Origin: Thelephora terrestris
Taxonomy: Eukaryota; Basidiomycota; Agaricomycetes; Thelephorales; Thelephoraceae
Direction: 5' to 3'
DNA: 64,000 nucleotides
Assembly (NCBI GenBank): GCA_015956445.1
Contig: WIUZ02000003.1
Span: 2,170,001 to 2,234,000 of the forward strand
In this document: in pieces, positions 39,930-51,499 of the stretch
Position numbering within the stretch: position 1 is the stretch's first letter
Layout of the letters: the number at the start of each line of letters is the position of its first letter
Program-made: the position numbers and the translations under genes
Notes under the pieces: generated by a model
Database searches by the model: none
Told to the model about the DNA's origin: nothing
The model's input: only the letters and a program-made list of their open reading frames with translations

Positions 39930-42115
39930 GGCTCATACCCCCCAAGAAAAACCCCGTCAATGAAGAGATTGAGCAGATTGCATCCCATCGGCCGCGATTG
40001 GGGGATCCAGCGCATCGATGCAGACCCCGAACAAGAAAATTGCCATGCGCCACGACATCCTTTCAGGGGGAGGACGCGGGGAAGATCTCGAGGATCTCAA
40101 GGTGTCCGCAGAGCGGGTGAGAACGAGCCATCTGCTTTTCAGTATTCAAGTGTTGAGTTTGTGGGTGAGGTGATGACGATTCTGAAGGCAGGAGGCGCTC
40201 GCAAGTGGTAACGATTCACGATTTTCGCAGAGGTGACGCGTAGCGCACAACGAGTAGGCCAGATGGTGGACGTTCTGGATATCAGAATCTGAGGAGCTCC
40301 GACGCGGCGAATGCCGACAGGGATAAAATTGTGTTTGCGAACATCTCGCCATAGAACCAACTCGTATGTGTGCAACTATGAGCCACCGTTGGGCCACCGT
40401 GAATCTCAGACAGAAACATCAGACGTTGGAGGTATAAGATATTGCGAGTTGATTAATTCAAACCGATGTTACACCTATTCGACTACAATCCCTGAGATGC
40501 CTTCCATGCGGCATAGTAATTCTCCATTCCTTCAACGAACCCAGGCTTGCGGGGGTTCCACCCAAGAAGCGTACGAACGAGGTAGGGTCTGATCCTCGTG
40601 GTGGTGCAAGCCGCTTTCTCAAAAGCTACACGGAATCGATTAGTTGCGGGAGGTAGGCGCTACACTGGTAGAAAGAATGCTTACGATTGGTCGGTTCCCT
40701 GAACTTGTATCCCTTGGCTCCGCTGACCTTGGAAAGCGTGGCGAGGATATCCTCGACGCTCTTGGTAAACTCGTTGGCGATATCGAAAATCGATCCACCG
40801 ACGATACTTCCTCGCTCCACAGCTCGCAGATACGCGTCGGCCAAATCGCCTTGATGAATAACCGAGTACCTTCCCCCAGGAGTTCCGATGCCGATGACCT
40901 CTCCAGCGTGTGCGCTAGGGAACAGCATATTCCCGAGATGAGATCCGGAACGACCGATCAACCAAGGAGAGCGAATGACGATGCCGTTGAGGACGGTGCT
41001 GCCGACCACGTTACGTTCGTGAACTGCCCGCCAGGCCGCATGCGGGTGAGGAGTTTCCGTGGGGGTGGTGTCCGTAACGATTTCGTCGCGGTTGTCACCG
41101 TGCACCCAAACCCCGGAGGCTTCGACGAAAATCAGCTTCGCAGCATAAGCTGGGCGAACCGATTTTGCGGCCTCGGTCAGTAGGTTCAACAGCTTTACTG
41201 GACCGTCGGGACCGAACGTCGTAGTGGCGTTGATGACCGCTTCGACGTTGGCCAGCAAGTGCTTCCACTTGTCTATATTTGTGGGGTCACAGACGATGGG
41301 TGTGACTGCCGACTACTGGCGTTCAACTGGTGCCGATCGCAAACTCCCGGCACCTGCCGATCGAAGAGATTCCTCGGCGCTAGTCAACGGCGATCCTATC
41401 CTTGCACAACAGGCTCATCTTCCACCCTGGTGGATTACAGTGCGGGTGCAACGATCTATGCATCGCTCGAACGAACCCGTGTTCTAGCAAGCCCTCTCTC
41501 CTCCAAAGGAACATTCCAGAGGTGACTTCGGAGGGACTTCTTCAGTTCATGTGGGTTGTCCCGCTTCGATGCACATGCGAGTTTCTGCCTTACCTGCCAT
41601 GACTTTTTAACCCGAGAGCTTTCATCTTCCAGCTTTGTAAATTTGGCGCAAAGCTGGGGTAGAGGGCGGCGGCGGACCTGTGAGTCCAAGGGCAGGGTGG
41701 GAACCAGGTTTTCAAACCGGGATCCCACTGTTCAGTGTTCCGCGATTTGATTGACTGATTTGCAAAGGTCTCTCGCGAATGCATGCATACATCTGCCGCA
41801 AACTCGGTCATCAAGGTTTCAGTCATATGGCTGAGTGCGAGAAACCTGTTCAATATCGAGGCCTTCAGAGCCCCTGGAGGGGTAGCTCAGCGGTAGGGCT
41901 ACAAAAGCTCAGCCGTGAAGAACAGGAACTTCGTGCATCACTTCCCCTTGAGGCCCGCCTACGACCAGAGCGTCATGATACTCGACTAGCTCGAAGGACC
42001 TACGCAGAGACGTCTACGCTCAAGGTGCATCGCGCTGACAAACCGACCTCCGGGAAAGTCTGAAGTGTCAATTGTGTTCCTTCTGCTAGCGTGGGCCCCC
42101 TACCCCTCTGTTCAA
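39930..42115. repeat. segmental duplication, copy A
   Basis: Collinear with 44295-46905. Matching anchors are AACCCCGTCAATG.AGAGATTGAGCA (39954 and 44323), the epimerase-like gene body, TTGCACAACAG.CTCAT (41400 and 46247) and CTACGCAGAGACGTCTACGCTCAAG (42000; diverged at 46770). Copy A lacks about 570 bases that copy B has at 45640-46214, including the first two exons of the epimerase-like gene. Confidence 0.75.
40490..41340 (-). pseudogene. epimerase-like gene copy, truncated and frameshifted
   Basis: Most of exon 3 of the gene at 44809-45875 is present and open (41258 to 40626: MLANVEAVINATTTFGPDGP...) with over 90 percent visible identity, and the splice acceptor CCAGTAGTCGGCAG is kept. 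But exons 1 and 2, which encode the Rossmann NAD(P)-binding loop, are absent, replaced by sequence that in copy B lies 600 bases further upstream. Near the end the frame shifts (SFYQCSAYLPQLIDSV then stop), and the former C-terminus (YAAWKASQGL-like) survives out of frame at about 40490-40600. It cannot make a functional enzyme. Confidence 0.8.
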
Positions 42116-42971
42116 ACCCACAGCATTGTTAACGCTCAATTTCCGGCCTTGACCTTGGGCACGGCCGTCTCAGAAGTTGAATCTCGACGATACATGGGTA
42201 ACTTGTGTCCAAGCCCAAAACCGCTATGCCTGGAGAGTCGGCGCCCGCAATCGCCGCGAAGTTTTCACAGGAAACCGAAAATCCATTGTCAACGGAGAAC
42301 TGGCTCCACCAAATGTGGACATCCTGGTCGTGTCCCACCACCTACGATTTCTCTCAATCGGCTCGATCACAATCGTGCAAATCGTGCCGTTCACTCAGTG
42401 AGCACGGGTCGACCGTTGACCAGTGTATATCCCTGTCACGGGCTGCCTAAGCTGGCAGTATCTCCCCGACCCGTGTACTATCAGAGCTTGACTAGATTAG
42501 CGGAGAGCTGCCGAGCTCTGCGTCGCGTGTTGGTGGTCAATGGTAGTATCAGACGGACTGGGCGATTGGTTGACAGGCCAGAGGGACCGCAAGATATGAG
42601 TGAGGAAGAATAACGAGCGCTGAGAAGAGTTAGAGTAGAGAATAAGATGTGTGATCTCGTCGCACACACGAGCATCTGTAAAAGTAAATCCGAGTGATTC
42701 TCCACAATGTGCAGACATCAATTGTGGACCGCTCAGGGACAAGCTTAAGGTTGAGTGGATCGTTCAAGCAGGCGCCCTCGGAGGTTGATAACCTTTCCAT
42801 TCAATTTCCATCACCACCCATCACCGGGTACATACTACAACTGCTTGGCGGCCACCCTAACCGGACTCCAGCTGCTGCAGGTTGCTGTCATACACAACTG
42901 ACCTCTAGTCTTCCAGGACACGCCTTCAAAACCTGCATGTTCTACCTGTCTCCATTCAATCACTGAGAACG
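42116..42971. other. no supported gene
   Basis: Several overlapping short frames on both strands, none recognisable. The last 100 bases must hold the promoter of the MYND gene that starts at 42972. Confidence 0.5.
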
Positions 42972-43888
42972 ATGACCCGCGCGGAGTGCAATTACTGTCG
43001 AAAGGAGGCTGAAAGGAGTGAGCTAAAGAAATGCTCTCGGTGCCAGTATGTAAACTTGTCGTCCTTTCCAAACCGTCACCTCACTACCTTGTCTCACAGA
43101 TACCTCTTGTACTGCGTAAGTCACGGAGGCAACCCGCTCGATCCCCCTTGGTTTGCGCTAACACACACCCCGCTCTCCGCTCTCTCAAGTCGAAAGAATG
43201 CCAGACCCGTTCTTGGAACAGTACACACAAATATAACTGTCAGAAAAGGAGTGCAGTACACGAAGAAGGCGACAAAAATAGCGCTCGAGAGGAGAAGAAC
43301 CTCACTTCGTGGTTGAACGCGTGGACGGCCTCGCTGACTACCACTGCCGCTGCTGCCTTGGATCTGGTGAACCACGAATCGGATTACCTGCTCAATCACT
43401 GGTATGTCTTGAACCCCACACGAATGCGACGAAACCAACTTCCTTCACTCAGCCTATACATACAATTAAAGAAGACGGGGGAGAAGACGGAAGCGCGAAG
43501 GTTTACGGTTCGTGACCGGCCTCTTTAATAGACTTCAACGGCTAATAGGCCTCATCGACTTAACCCGAACCAGATCGATGAAATATGCGTATCGCATGTC
43601 GAACCACTCCGGAAAGAGTACCCGGAACTCGCGAGCATGCTGGCTGACCCTCCTGAATTGATCGGACAACGTGTCCGCTTCCTAGTTGCAGTCAAGAACA
43701 AGAACGGGGAAGTAGAACGAGCCAGAGCGCGCGTGTGGACTGACGGCAACATTGACACCGTGTGGCGCAAAATGGGCAAAGAAGCTTCTCAGATGGTCGC
43801 TAAGGGATTCTTAACTGGGTTGGTCAGCGCAGTGGAAGTGGGGGATATGGAAGTAATCCCAAAGACGATGAGCGTGGGGGGATACTGA
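42972..43888 (+). CDS. MYND zinc-finger protein
   Basis: Exons 42972-43045, 43100-43115, 43190-43401 and 43549-43888 join in phase to 213 residues; exon 2 is only 16 bases. The N-terminus is a complete MYND finger: Cys6, Cys9, Cys21, Cys24, Cys30, Cys34, His43, Cys47 (AECNYCRKE..., KKCSRCQYLLYCSKECQ, HKYNC). The two first introns split this finger. A helical part follows (LTSWLNAWTASLTTTAAAAL), then a C-terminal block NPNQIDEICVSHVEPLRKEYP and VRFLVAVKNKNGEVERARAR. MYND fingers bind proline-rich peptides; in mushrooms they occur in many small proteins of unknown role. A broken relative lies at 57060-57700. Confidence 0.8.
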
Positions 43889-44294
43889 ACACTTATCAAA
43901 GACCAGAGCGGCTGAGCTAGGTTTAGGTAACGTCCGCGCTTGAAGGTTACACATCGTTCTGCTTCCAGCCGCCTGGAAAATCGTTTGGTCTCTCTCGTGT
44001 CGATGCAATTTTGCTTGTTCTTGTCTCCATTTATAGTATCGAATACGAAGGACGTTCCGGTCCAACGTAGCTGTGGGATCTACACGTTATGTCGACCCAC
44101 TGACTTCCGCAGTCAAAGCGTCCCTGGCTGCAGAACACCATCGGCCCTGCAGAAGGTTTGGGCCCAAACTCTGAACGGCGATGGGGTACGTCGGGGCAAA
44201 CGTCGGATACTTAGGCCCAATAAGTCGTTGAACGAAAGTCTCGAAGGTTAAGTCTTCCCCATCATGCTAGTCAAGTGAACGAGCTCAACGTAGA
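43889..44294. other. no supported gene
   Basis: Intergenic, up to the edge of segmental duplication copy B. No repeats or recognisable frames. Confidence 0.5.
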
Positions 44295-46905
44295 GGAGCC
44301 TAAATGCCCCCAATAAAAACCCCGTCAATGCAGAGATTGAGCAAATCGCATCCTATCGGCTTCAATTGGGAGGATCCAGCGCGACCACGCAGACTCCAAG
44401 CTAGGAATTCGGCATATGCCATGACATCCCTTTGGATGGGGAGGACCAGGGGAAGATCTTGAGAATCTCAAGGTGCCTAATGCACCCGACTCAGAATGGG
44501 TGACAACGAACCGTCTGATATGTCGAGCTGCTGGATGATGGCAATTCTGGAGGCAGAAGGCCGCGGCGCTCGCAAGTGATCACGATTCGCGAGTTTCTGG
44601 AGAGTTGACGCGTAGCGCACAACGAGTAGGCCAGATGGTAGAGTGGTCGACGTTCTGGACATAAGAATCCAGGGAGCTCCGAGGCGGCCACTGTGAATCT
44701 TCGACAGGGACATCCGACGTTGAGATAGGCAAATATTGACTTATTCTCTAGTTGTTTTAAATCCGACGTCTTCAAACAGATGTTATACCGCAGTGTGCGA
44801 CTACTCAACTACAACCCCTGAGATGCCTTCCATGCGGCATAGTAAATCTCCATTCCGTCGACGAACCCAGGCTTGCGGGGGCTCCACCCAAGAAGCGTGC
44901 GAGCGAGGTAGGGTCTGATCCTCGTAGTTGTGCAAGCCGCTTTCTCAAAAGCTACACAGAATCGATCAGTTGCGGTAGGCACTAGATTGGTAGAAGAATG
45001 CTCACGATTGGTCGGTTCCCTGAACTTATATCCCTTGGCTCCGCTGACCTTGGATAGCGTGGCGAGAACATCCTCAACGCTCTCGGTAAACTCATTCGCG
45101 ATATCGAAGATCGATCCACCGACGATACTTCCCCGCTCCACAGCTCTCAGATACGCGTCGGCCAAATCGTCTTGGTGGATTACCGAGTACCTTCCTCCGG
45201 GAGTTCCGATGCCGATGACTTCTCCAGCGTGTGCGCTAGGGAATAGCATATTCCCGAGATGAGACCCGGAACGACCGATCAACCAAGGAGAGCGAATGAC
45301 GATGCCGTTGAGGACGGTGCTGCTGACCACGTTACGTTCGTGAACCGCCCGCCAGGCCGCATGCGGGTGAGGAGTTTCCGTGGGGGTGGTGTCCGTAACG
45401 ATTTCGTCGCGGTTGTCACCGTGCACCCAAACCCCGGAGGCTTCGACGAAAATCAGCTTCGCGGCATAAGCGGGGCGAACGGATTTCGCGGCTTCCGTCA
45501 GTAGGTTCAAGAGCTTTACTGGGCCATCGGGGCCGAACGTCGCAGTGGCGTTGATGACCGCTTCGACGTTGGCCAGCAAGTGCTTCCATTTGTCTATATC
45601 TATGGGGTCACAGACAATGGGTGTAACTGCGGACTAAATGTGAGCTCGGCGAATGAAGTTTGAGGGTGACACACGTACTCTCTTCGGTCGCGAGCTGTTT
45701 TACCTTTGATTCAGAGCGGGTCTGACCATAGACGATATGTCCCGCACGTAGGAACGCCTGGGCGATGGGGAATCCGATGGTGCCAGTTACGCTGTTGGGT
45801 TTGGGTTTGTCAGATGACAACTGACACTGTGCAAACAGGAGTCGGATTGCTCTACCCGAGAATGATGACTTTCATGCTTAGTTGCGCGATGGGGGTCTGA
45901 GGATCGATGGTAGCATCCCCAGTACATGAACCAAGGTTTATGTACCCCCGGGCTATCGAGAGAGGGGGCAATTGCAGATGACAAGCCCCGGACGCGGGGC
46001 ATTAGCCCGGGCCACGGCATGGGGCCGGTCCCGGTCCCGGTATCCAGCGAGATGACAGAAGTTGGTCGGAGACTCGGATAAATTCCTGACCTCGGGTCGC
46101 TGTGAGTTTCACAGGCACACTAGGGAAAGTATAGAAACTACGCCAGAGACATGTCAGTCTTGGTCAGGATTGACCGCGACGCAGTACCTATGCGCAAGTG
46201 TGGCGATTGAAGTTAGTCCTCGGCGCTAGTCAGTGATCTTCTCCTTGCACAACAGACTCATCGACATCTTCCACTGTCTTCCACCCTGGCGGATTACAGC
46301 GTGGGTGGAGCGATCTATGCATTGCTCGAAGCGAGGGAGCGAGGGCGTCGCCCGAACGAAGCCGTGTTCTAGCCCGGAGAGACTTCTTCAGTCCGACCGC
46401 TCCGATGTACGTATGAGTTTCTGCCTCACCCGCCATGATGTTGCAGCCTGAGCCAACCAAAGTTTCAACATTCGGCGCAAAGTTGCGACTGGAGTAGAGG
46501 GCGCGGCCGCGGGACCAACGTCAGGCAGGATGAGACCGAAAGTTTCAAACGGAGTTCCAGTGGCCCGCGATCTGATTGAATGGTTTGCAAAGGTCTCTCA
46601 CTAAAGCATGTATCTCCCACAAAGTTCATCATTGAGGCCTTGAGGTCTCGGCTATGTGGATGAGCAGGAAACATCTGTTGACCATCGGAAGCCTTCGAGG
46701 TCCGCAACTGACTACGATCAGCCTGGCGTATGTTCGGCGCGGTACTGGGCTATCTCGAGGAAACGCCGCGGAGACATTTATGCTAAAGATGACACTCGTA
46801 CAAACCGGCCTCCGGAGAAAGTCTGAAGTGTCAATCGCTTTGCTTCTGCTAGTGTAGGCCGCCTGCCCCTCACCTGTCAACCCACGACGACCTTCACGTG
46901 TCCCT
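44295..46905. repeat. segmental duplication, copy B
   Basis: Partner of 39930-42115, retaining the full epimerase-like gene. Its downstream end (46770-46905 and beyond, to about 48000) is also similar to 51500-52950, so this block was copied more than once. Confidence 0.75.
44809..45875 (-). CDS. NAD(P)-binding epimerase/dehydratase-like protein (atypical SDR)
   Basis: Exons 45875-45856, 45791-45679 and 45626-44809 give 316 residues. The first exon is just 20 bases; splicing it restores MKVIILGVTGTIGFPIAQAF, a textbook GxxGxxG Rossmann loop. Later motifs are VYGQTRSESK (cofactor-binding basic residue after beta-2), NVEAVINATATFG, KLIFVEASGVWVHGD, IVIRSPWLIGRSGSHLG and a C-terminal GWSPRKPGFVDGMEIYYAAW like extended SDRs. 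The canonical Tyr-x3-Lys is not evident (HAAWRAVHE is at the expected place), so it may be a non-catalytic or divergent NmrA/epimerase-type protein. Substrate unknown. Confidence 0.8.
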
Positions 46906-48000
46906 AGTTCCACCTCTACTCAGACCCATCGCCATAGCCCAATGTCCGGCTTTCTCGAACCTACACTTATTTGGAGCCGAACGGGTATATTTTCAATAAA
47001 ATCCCGTGGCTACGGTACCGCACTCCCCTTCGTAGAACCGTCCTCGCGGGTGTTCGAAACCCAGCAACTTGCTCCCTCATGCGTCATACCATCCCTATTT
47101 GTCGCGCTTTACGGATAGCTTCCGGACCTTTGTGTGAAATCTCAGCGCTGATCTTGCCAGCTTTTTGGTGATGGAAGTGGAGGGCCTGAAGGTGACAGCT
47201 GCGGGCAGCAGTGTTCATGACGCGTCTATCACGGGTCCGGGTCACCTTCAAAGGGAGAGGAGGCGCTGGGTATATTGGTTCAGCGGGGTTGCTGGTACGA
47301 GATGCGGAAAGTGGGGTTCAACCTGTAGAGTCTAGCTGGCGGTATCTGTGTCACGCGCACCGTGACACCAAGACATCAATAAAATTTTGATGGGAAAGCG
47401 GGTCAGCCGAATGTATTATGTACTCAGTCCCAAAACCATAAAACCGCATTTCTGTGGGCTGTGGCGTATGTTGACAGGGATACTAGGGTTCCACGGAACC
47501 ACGCGTTTTGTTGGAAGTTTGTAGGGTTCCAGCGCTCGCGCGTTCAGCAGGTAAATTCGGTCCTAAATAAGGGTAACAGGGCATGCGAACACGAAGGGAG
47601 CTGAACAAATGCAGGTGGGGCCTATCTTCGCACCAGAGTCTGATTTTCAGTACCCGTTTCCGTATGCATCGACATGAGGCACCAAGGGGACTGCAACCCA
47701 GATCTCCGGTGGTGATGGCCCCTCGAGACAGATGTGAGACTGACCAAGAACATGTTTCCAATATGCATGGAGCCACGACCAACCCTCCAGCAATCGTCGA
47801 CGGTCCGGTCCGGAGGTGGACCTCTTGCGGTATGTATCGAACGTACAGTCAGCTGAGTCGGGTGCTGGCCGAGATTCCTGGCGACTTCGTGTGCCAGCTT
47901 ACTGAGCCGGATTTGCTTGTGGCGGGCCTTACTGAAATCCTGCATATGGATCTGCCATCGTGTAGGTTCTCCGGAAAGCCGGGGTGAGGTCAGTTCATTA
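46906..48000. repeat. repeat block shared with 51630-52950
   Basis: Extended collinear similarity to 51630-52950: TTTTTGGTGATGGAAGTGGAGGGC (47163 and 51915), TTCATGACGCGTCTATCAC (47214 and 51966), and CGCGTTTTGTTGGA (47502 and 52350). The right end includes a minus-strand piece of the unrecognised gene family (next entry). No transposase or reverse transcriptase is visible in either copy. Confidence 0.65.
47600..47985 (-). pseudogene. unrecognised gene family, fragment 1
   Basis: The minus strand reads DFSKARHKQIRLSKLAHEVA, then TVDDCWRVGRGSMHIGNMFL and VSLTSVSRG, clearly the same as the C-terminal exons of the copy at 49456-50670. Only this 3' part is present and the end of the frame is shifted, so it is a fragment. 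Confidence 0.6.
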
Positions 48001-49455
48001 CGGGAACTGCACCACCGGCTGACAATCGCGCCAAATAAAAACGCACGAGATGCACAATGTAGAACCTTTAATTATGTAACTTGCACCTTCAATTCGCCCG
48101 CGTCGTATAGATGCCGACTCACAACGTCGCATCCATTCGTGGAATTCAAACAACAGCAAAATAATGTCGCCTGAGAAAGGCCACCAACCAGTGTTGTGCG
48201 AGTTATACGGAAATCACTCAGTTATCGAGTGATAATCGATGACCGGTGGGAACTTACCGTCATGAACTAGGCGTATGTTGTTACGCTAACTCCCTTGAGT
48301 ACCACAACATTTATCTACTTGTGCTTTTTTCCCAATCGCAATCGCAACGGCGGAGATGATGGGCCGCAAGCCGTCAGATCCTCGAGTCAGAACTCAGAAG
48401 CTGTCACACGGGAAAACACATCCGAAATGATCGCAGTGACTCACATGTACTCATGAGTCAACTAGTCACATGTCACACGCTGTAGTCACTCGCGCAACCG
48501 AAATGATCGTCAGCCCAAACACCGCTTTCGAGGGCACCGGCATCAATAAACCGTATACTCAGGCAGGAGACCACGGCGACCACCTCTGTTTTTCTACCGC
48601 AAGAGTTTGTGCCTCCAACAGGGTTGCGTCCCTGGAGGCCCGCGAGAGGTATCTACAACATGTGGAGGGCGGTGTGGAGATTGCAAGGGTAAGGTTGTCC
48701 TAATCCTCCTCTCCGGAGAACGGGATGACGATCGGCGCAGAACTCAAAATGTTTTGCTAATCCACATGCAAACGCTATGCACGGTGCCCTTAAGCTTCCC
48801 GCGCCAAGTTACACGGTTACCTATATATACATACCCCCATCTTCCGACACTTCCTCCGCCCCCTCTCTCCCCCAACTTCCTCCCTCAACTTCCTCCCCCC
48901 TCTTTGCGGCCCCCTTCCGCCCTTTACCCCTCTCTAGTGTTCCCCCCAATTCCCAGCCCTTCCCACCTTAAGGAGGCCTCTGTCAGGCAGCCCCACTTGC
49001 ATTTCAACTGCCACTTTGGCATCCGGCGTTAAACTCTTGCTCCTCCCCCTTGACTCACGTCGGCATTTTTCGGAGGGGGGGGGCAGATTCGGATCCGTCG
49101 CTCAGCGAACCGGTACGGTTCGTCCGATGCCCGGGTGTTCATGAAGTCGCCGAGTTTTGGTTTTCGGCGCCCTCCAGTGATGACACATGGGCGGAGTTGA
49201 TTTCTCACGGAAGTCGCTCGCACCGCTTGACCCTCCCAACTGCGCACTTGCACGGCCTGCTTTTATGGATTTCCGATTTCACGGTGAAACTTCATGAGCG
49301 ATGGCTTGTAGGAGCGCCTACTTCCTTTTTTTTATTCGGATGGAAACCCTGGGCGGTAAGTAGCACCCTATAAGATACTTGACCGTTTACAATGCCAGGT
49401 TCTCCAGCAGCTTCCGCTGTTGCGTTTCTTGTGCCTCACCGAAGATACTACGACG
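48001..49455. other. no firmly supported gene
   Basis: A frame at 49050-49355 (AEFWFSAPSSDDTWAELISH...) is followed by a plausible 44 bp intron, but I recognise nothing and cannot tie it to the gene that starts at 49456. A CT/CCCC-rich tract lies at 48840-48970 and a run of G at about 49075-49083. Confidence 0.35.
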
Positions 49456-50670
49456 AATGGCCGACTACGCTTACGATCCACATGAAATCTGTGATTCTGT
49501 GAGTATCTTGAGCTTATTGCGTTCACTTTTCGTTCTTATCAGCGGGATCTGCGTATAGTACCTCAGCACTCTCCGCTATTTCGGCCTGGAAGTCCCCTCA
49601 TTCGAGGAGGCTTCCTCTTCCCAGAACATCTCTGAGCTAGACCAGTCTTTCCTTTCGCCCAGTGGGGAAAATTCGCAGTATCTATGGCAGCCACCATCCT
49701 ATCGGCTACATATACAGGAACTTGAACGTGACACAGTTTCTTCCCCCCCAGCCCCTCCCGTTATTTCATGTACCTCTTCACAAACCACCGCTCCGCCAGT
49801 CGACAATGTTGCGAGAAACCCTCGCAACGAAGGAGTGACTGAGGCGAGGTCCTGGCTCACTGGTGATGTACATTCGCCTGCCATCGCCCCCGCTACACCT
49901 TCTGTGCGTTCCATCATCTCCGCTCTGAAAAACCCGCTAACTTCTCGAACGACACAGCTGGTCTCATCTCCGCCTCAGGCCACATCTTTCCCGGCTAACT
50001 GGGACAGGATTCCACAGAGGGGTTATAATCCAGGGTCCAAGCAATGTAACTTCAAGCGATTGGAACCCATCCATTTCCACACCAAGGATCATCCGGGAAT
50101 CAACCTCGGAGATGCCCTCCACAAGAACTTCGCCCATCTCCGTGGTAAAAGTGAACCTGTGCTTCAAGGTGTCTCAGGAAGTATCTCGTGTCGGTTGCTG
50201 GTGGGCATCTCGCGCTTGCTTTCTGCCAGAGCAACGGGGCTGACCTCATCCCAAGTTTCCGGGGTATCCAGATAACATCGGCCCATGCCAGGTGAGACCA
50301 CTCTCGTGGATCAGCACGTTGTATCTTGACCACAAAATGGCAGATACATGCGCAGGACTGGACTAAGGCCCGTAAACCAATCCGACGCAGCAAACTGGCA
50401 TATGAAGTCGCCAAGAAAGTAGACCGGTACTTGACCCTACTGAACGTAAGTCTGTATCGCGAGAGGTCTACTTTACAGTTTCTCACAGACATATTGTAGA
50501 GGATTACTCCAGACGGGACTGTTCAGGATTGCTGGAGGGTCGGCCATGGTTTCATGCGCCTTGATAACATGTTCCTGGTGAGCCTCGAATCCGTCTCAAA
50601 GGGGTCTTTCCAGCCAGAAATATGGGTCGCCACTGTACCACAGGTCCCCACACATGTTGATGGTCATTGA
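49456..50670 (+). CDS. unrecognised gene family, longest copy
   Basis: Exon 1 (about 49456-49498, MADYAYDPHEICDS) splices over a 60 bp GT..AG intron to a long exon from 49559 (YLSTLRYFGLEVPSFEEASS...). That exon contains TEARSWLTGDVHSPAIAPAT and FPANWDRIPQRGYNPGSKQC and ends near 50130. Further short exons encode YLVSVAGGHLALAFCQSNGA, IHAQDWTKARKPIRRSKLAY with EVAKKVDRYLTLLN, and RITPDGTVQDCWRVGHGFMR with LDNMFLVSLESVSKGSFQPE, ending at the TGA at 50668-50670. Internal splice sites between 50130 and 50340 are uncertain. The part with SKLAYEV.KKVDRYL and DNMFLVSL is well kept in two other copies, which suggests a real protein domain; I do not know its function. Confidence 0.5.
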
Positions 50671-51499
50671 GAAGACATCTACATCGATTGCGGCGGAGTG
50701 TGAACAAAGAGATATATCCCACGTATACCCGTTTTCTCCGTTTGTGTTTGTGTATTTTCTTGGTCTCGCGTATAGGACTGAATATATTGTTGAATGAAGA
50801 CCTTGCTAGTGCTGGAACCCTCCAAACCACAAGGCACCACCAACATAACGCGAGTAACACTGCCATATCCGCGCCAGCATCGACGAAACCGACGTGTTGC
50901 TGTACTGAGTGCTGTGACTTCATTTATCGGTCACAGCCACATCCGGTTTTGCTGACACCCACATATGCGGATTTTTGGTTCCAGTTATTGATAATACATT
51001 CGGTGATCTATGTTGGGTTAGAAAGAACAAGCCGGGTCTAAGGTAGATGCTCGAGGCGGTGACCTGGATCAGGAAGGCTTGGTAACACTCCCGTGGGGAG
51101 CGGCTGCGGCAGACTCGGCCCATCGAAGGGTTGACTTGGTCCTACCATGCCTCATACCGTTTCGACAGGAATCCCTCGAACAATGGACCAAACCTCTTTC
51201 TGACTTCCGGTTCGTTCTTTAGTTGCGGAACATCCCAGCGGACTCGATGTAAACAGAGGCGGATTTACCGACGAAGCGCAACGACCGGATAATTGTCTTC
51301 GCATCGTGTGTCAGTGCCCCACATGCTCGTCTCGTGGGGTGGTATCTGGCCTGCCCCTGTACCAGCTCATGGAACTTCGAGACATGCTTAACGAGAATCT
51401 CGCCGAAGCAACACACCTTGCCTTATCGGCGTTGGACGAAAGTACCTCACTATCCCGATTGCCGTCTGAGATATTCCTACATTTGCGGTGTGGTATTTG
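50671..51499. other. no supported gene
   Basis: It holds the 3' flank of the preceding gene and a stretch (51300-51490) whose frame reads LYQLMELRDMLNENLAEATH. That stretch weakly resembles a degenerate stretch at 56715-56830; neither is part of a recognisable gene. Confidence 0.35.

Noticed and set aside
40644-41183. 179-codon plus-strand frame
   Set aside because: Antisense shadow of the epimerase-like pseudogene. The corresponding frame in copy B is broken up, whereas the minus frame is conserved.
41878-41950. GGGGTAGCTCAGCGGTAGGGCT, similar to the start of a tRNA
   Set aside because: No anticodon arm, T arm or acceptor partner follows within 80 bases.
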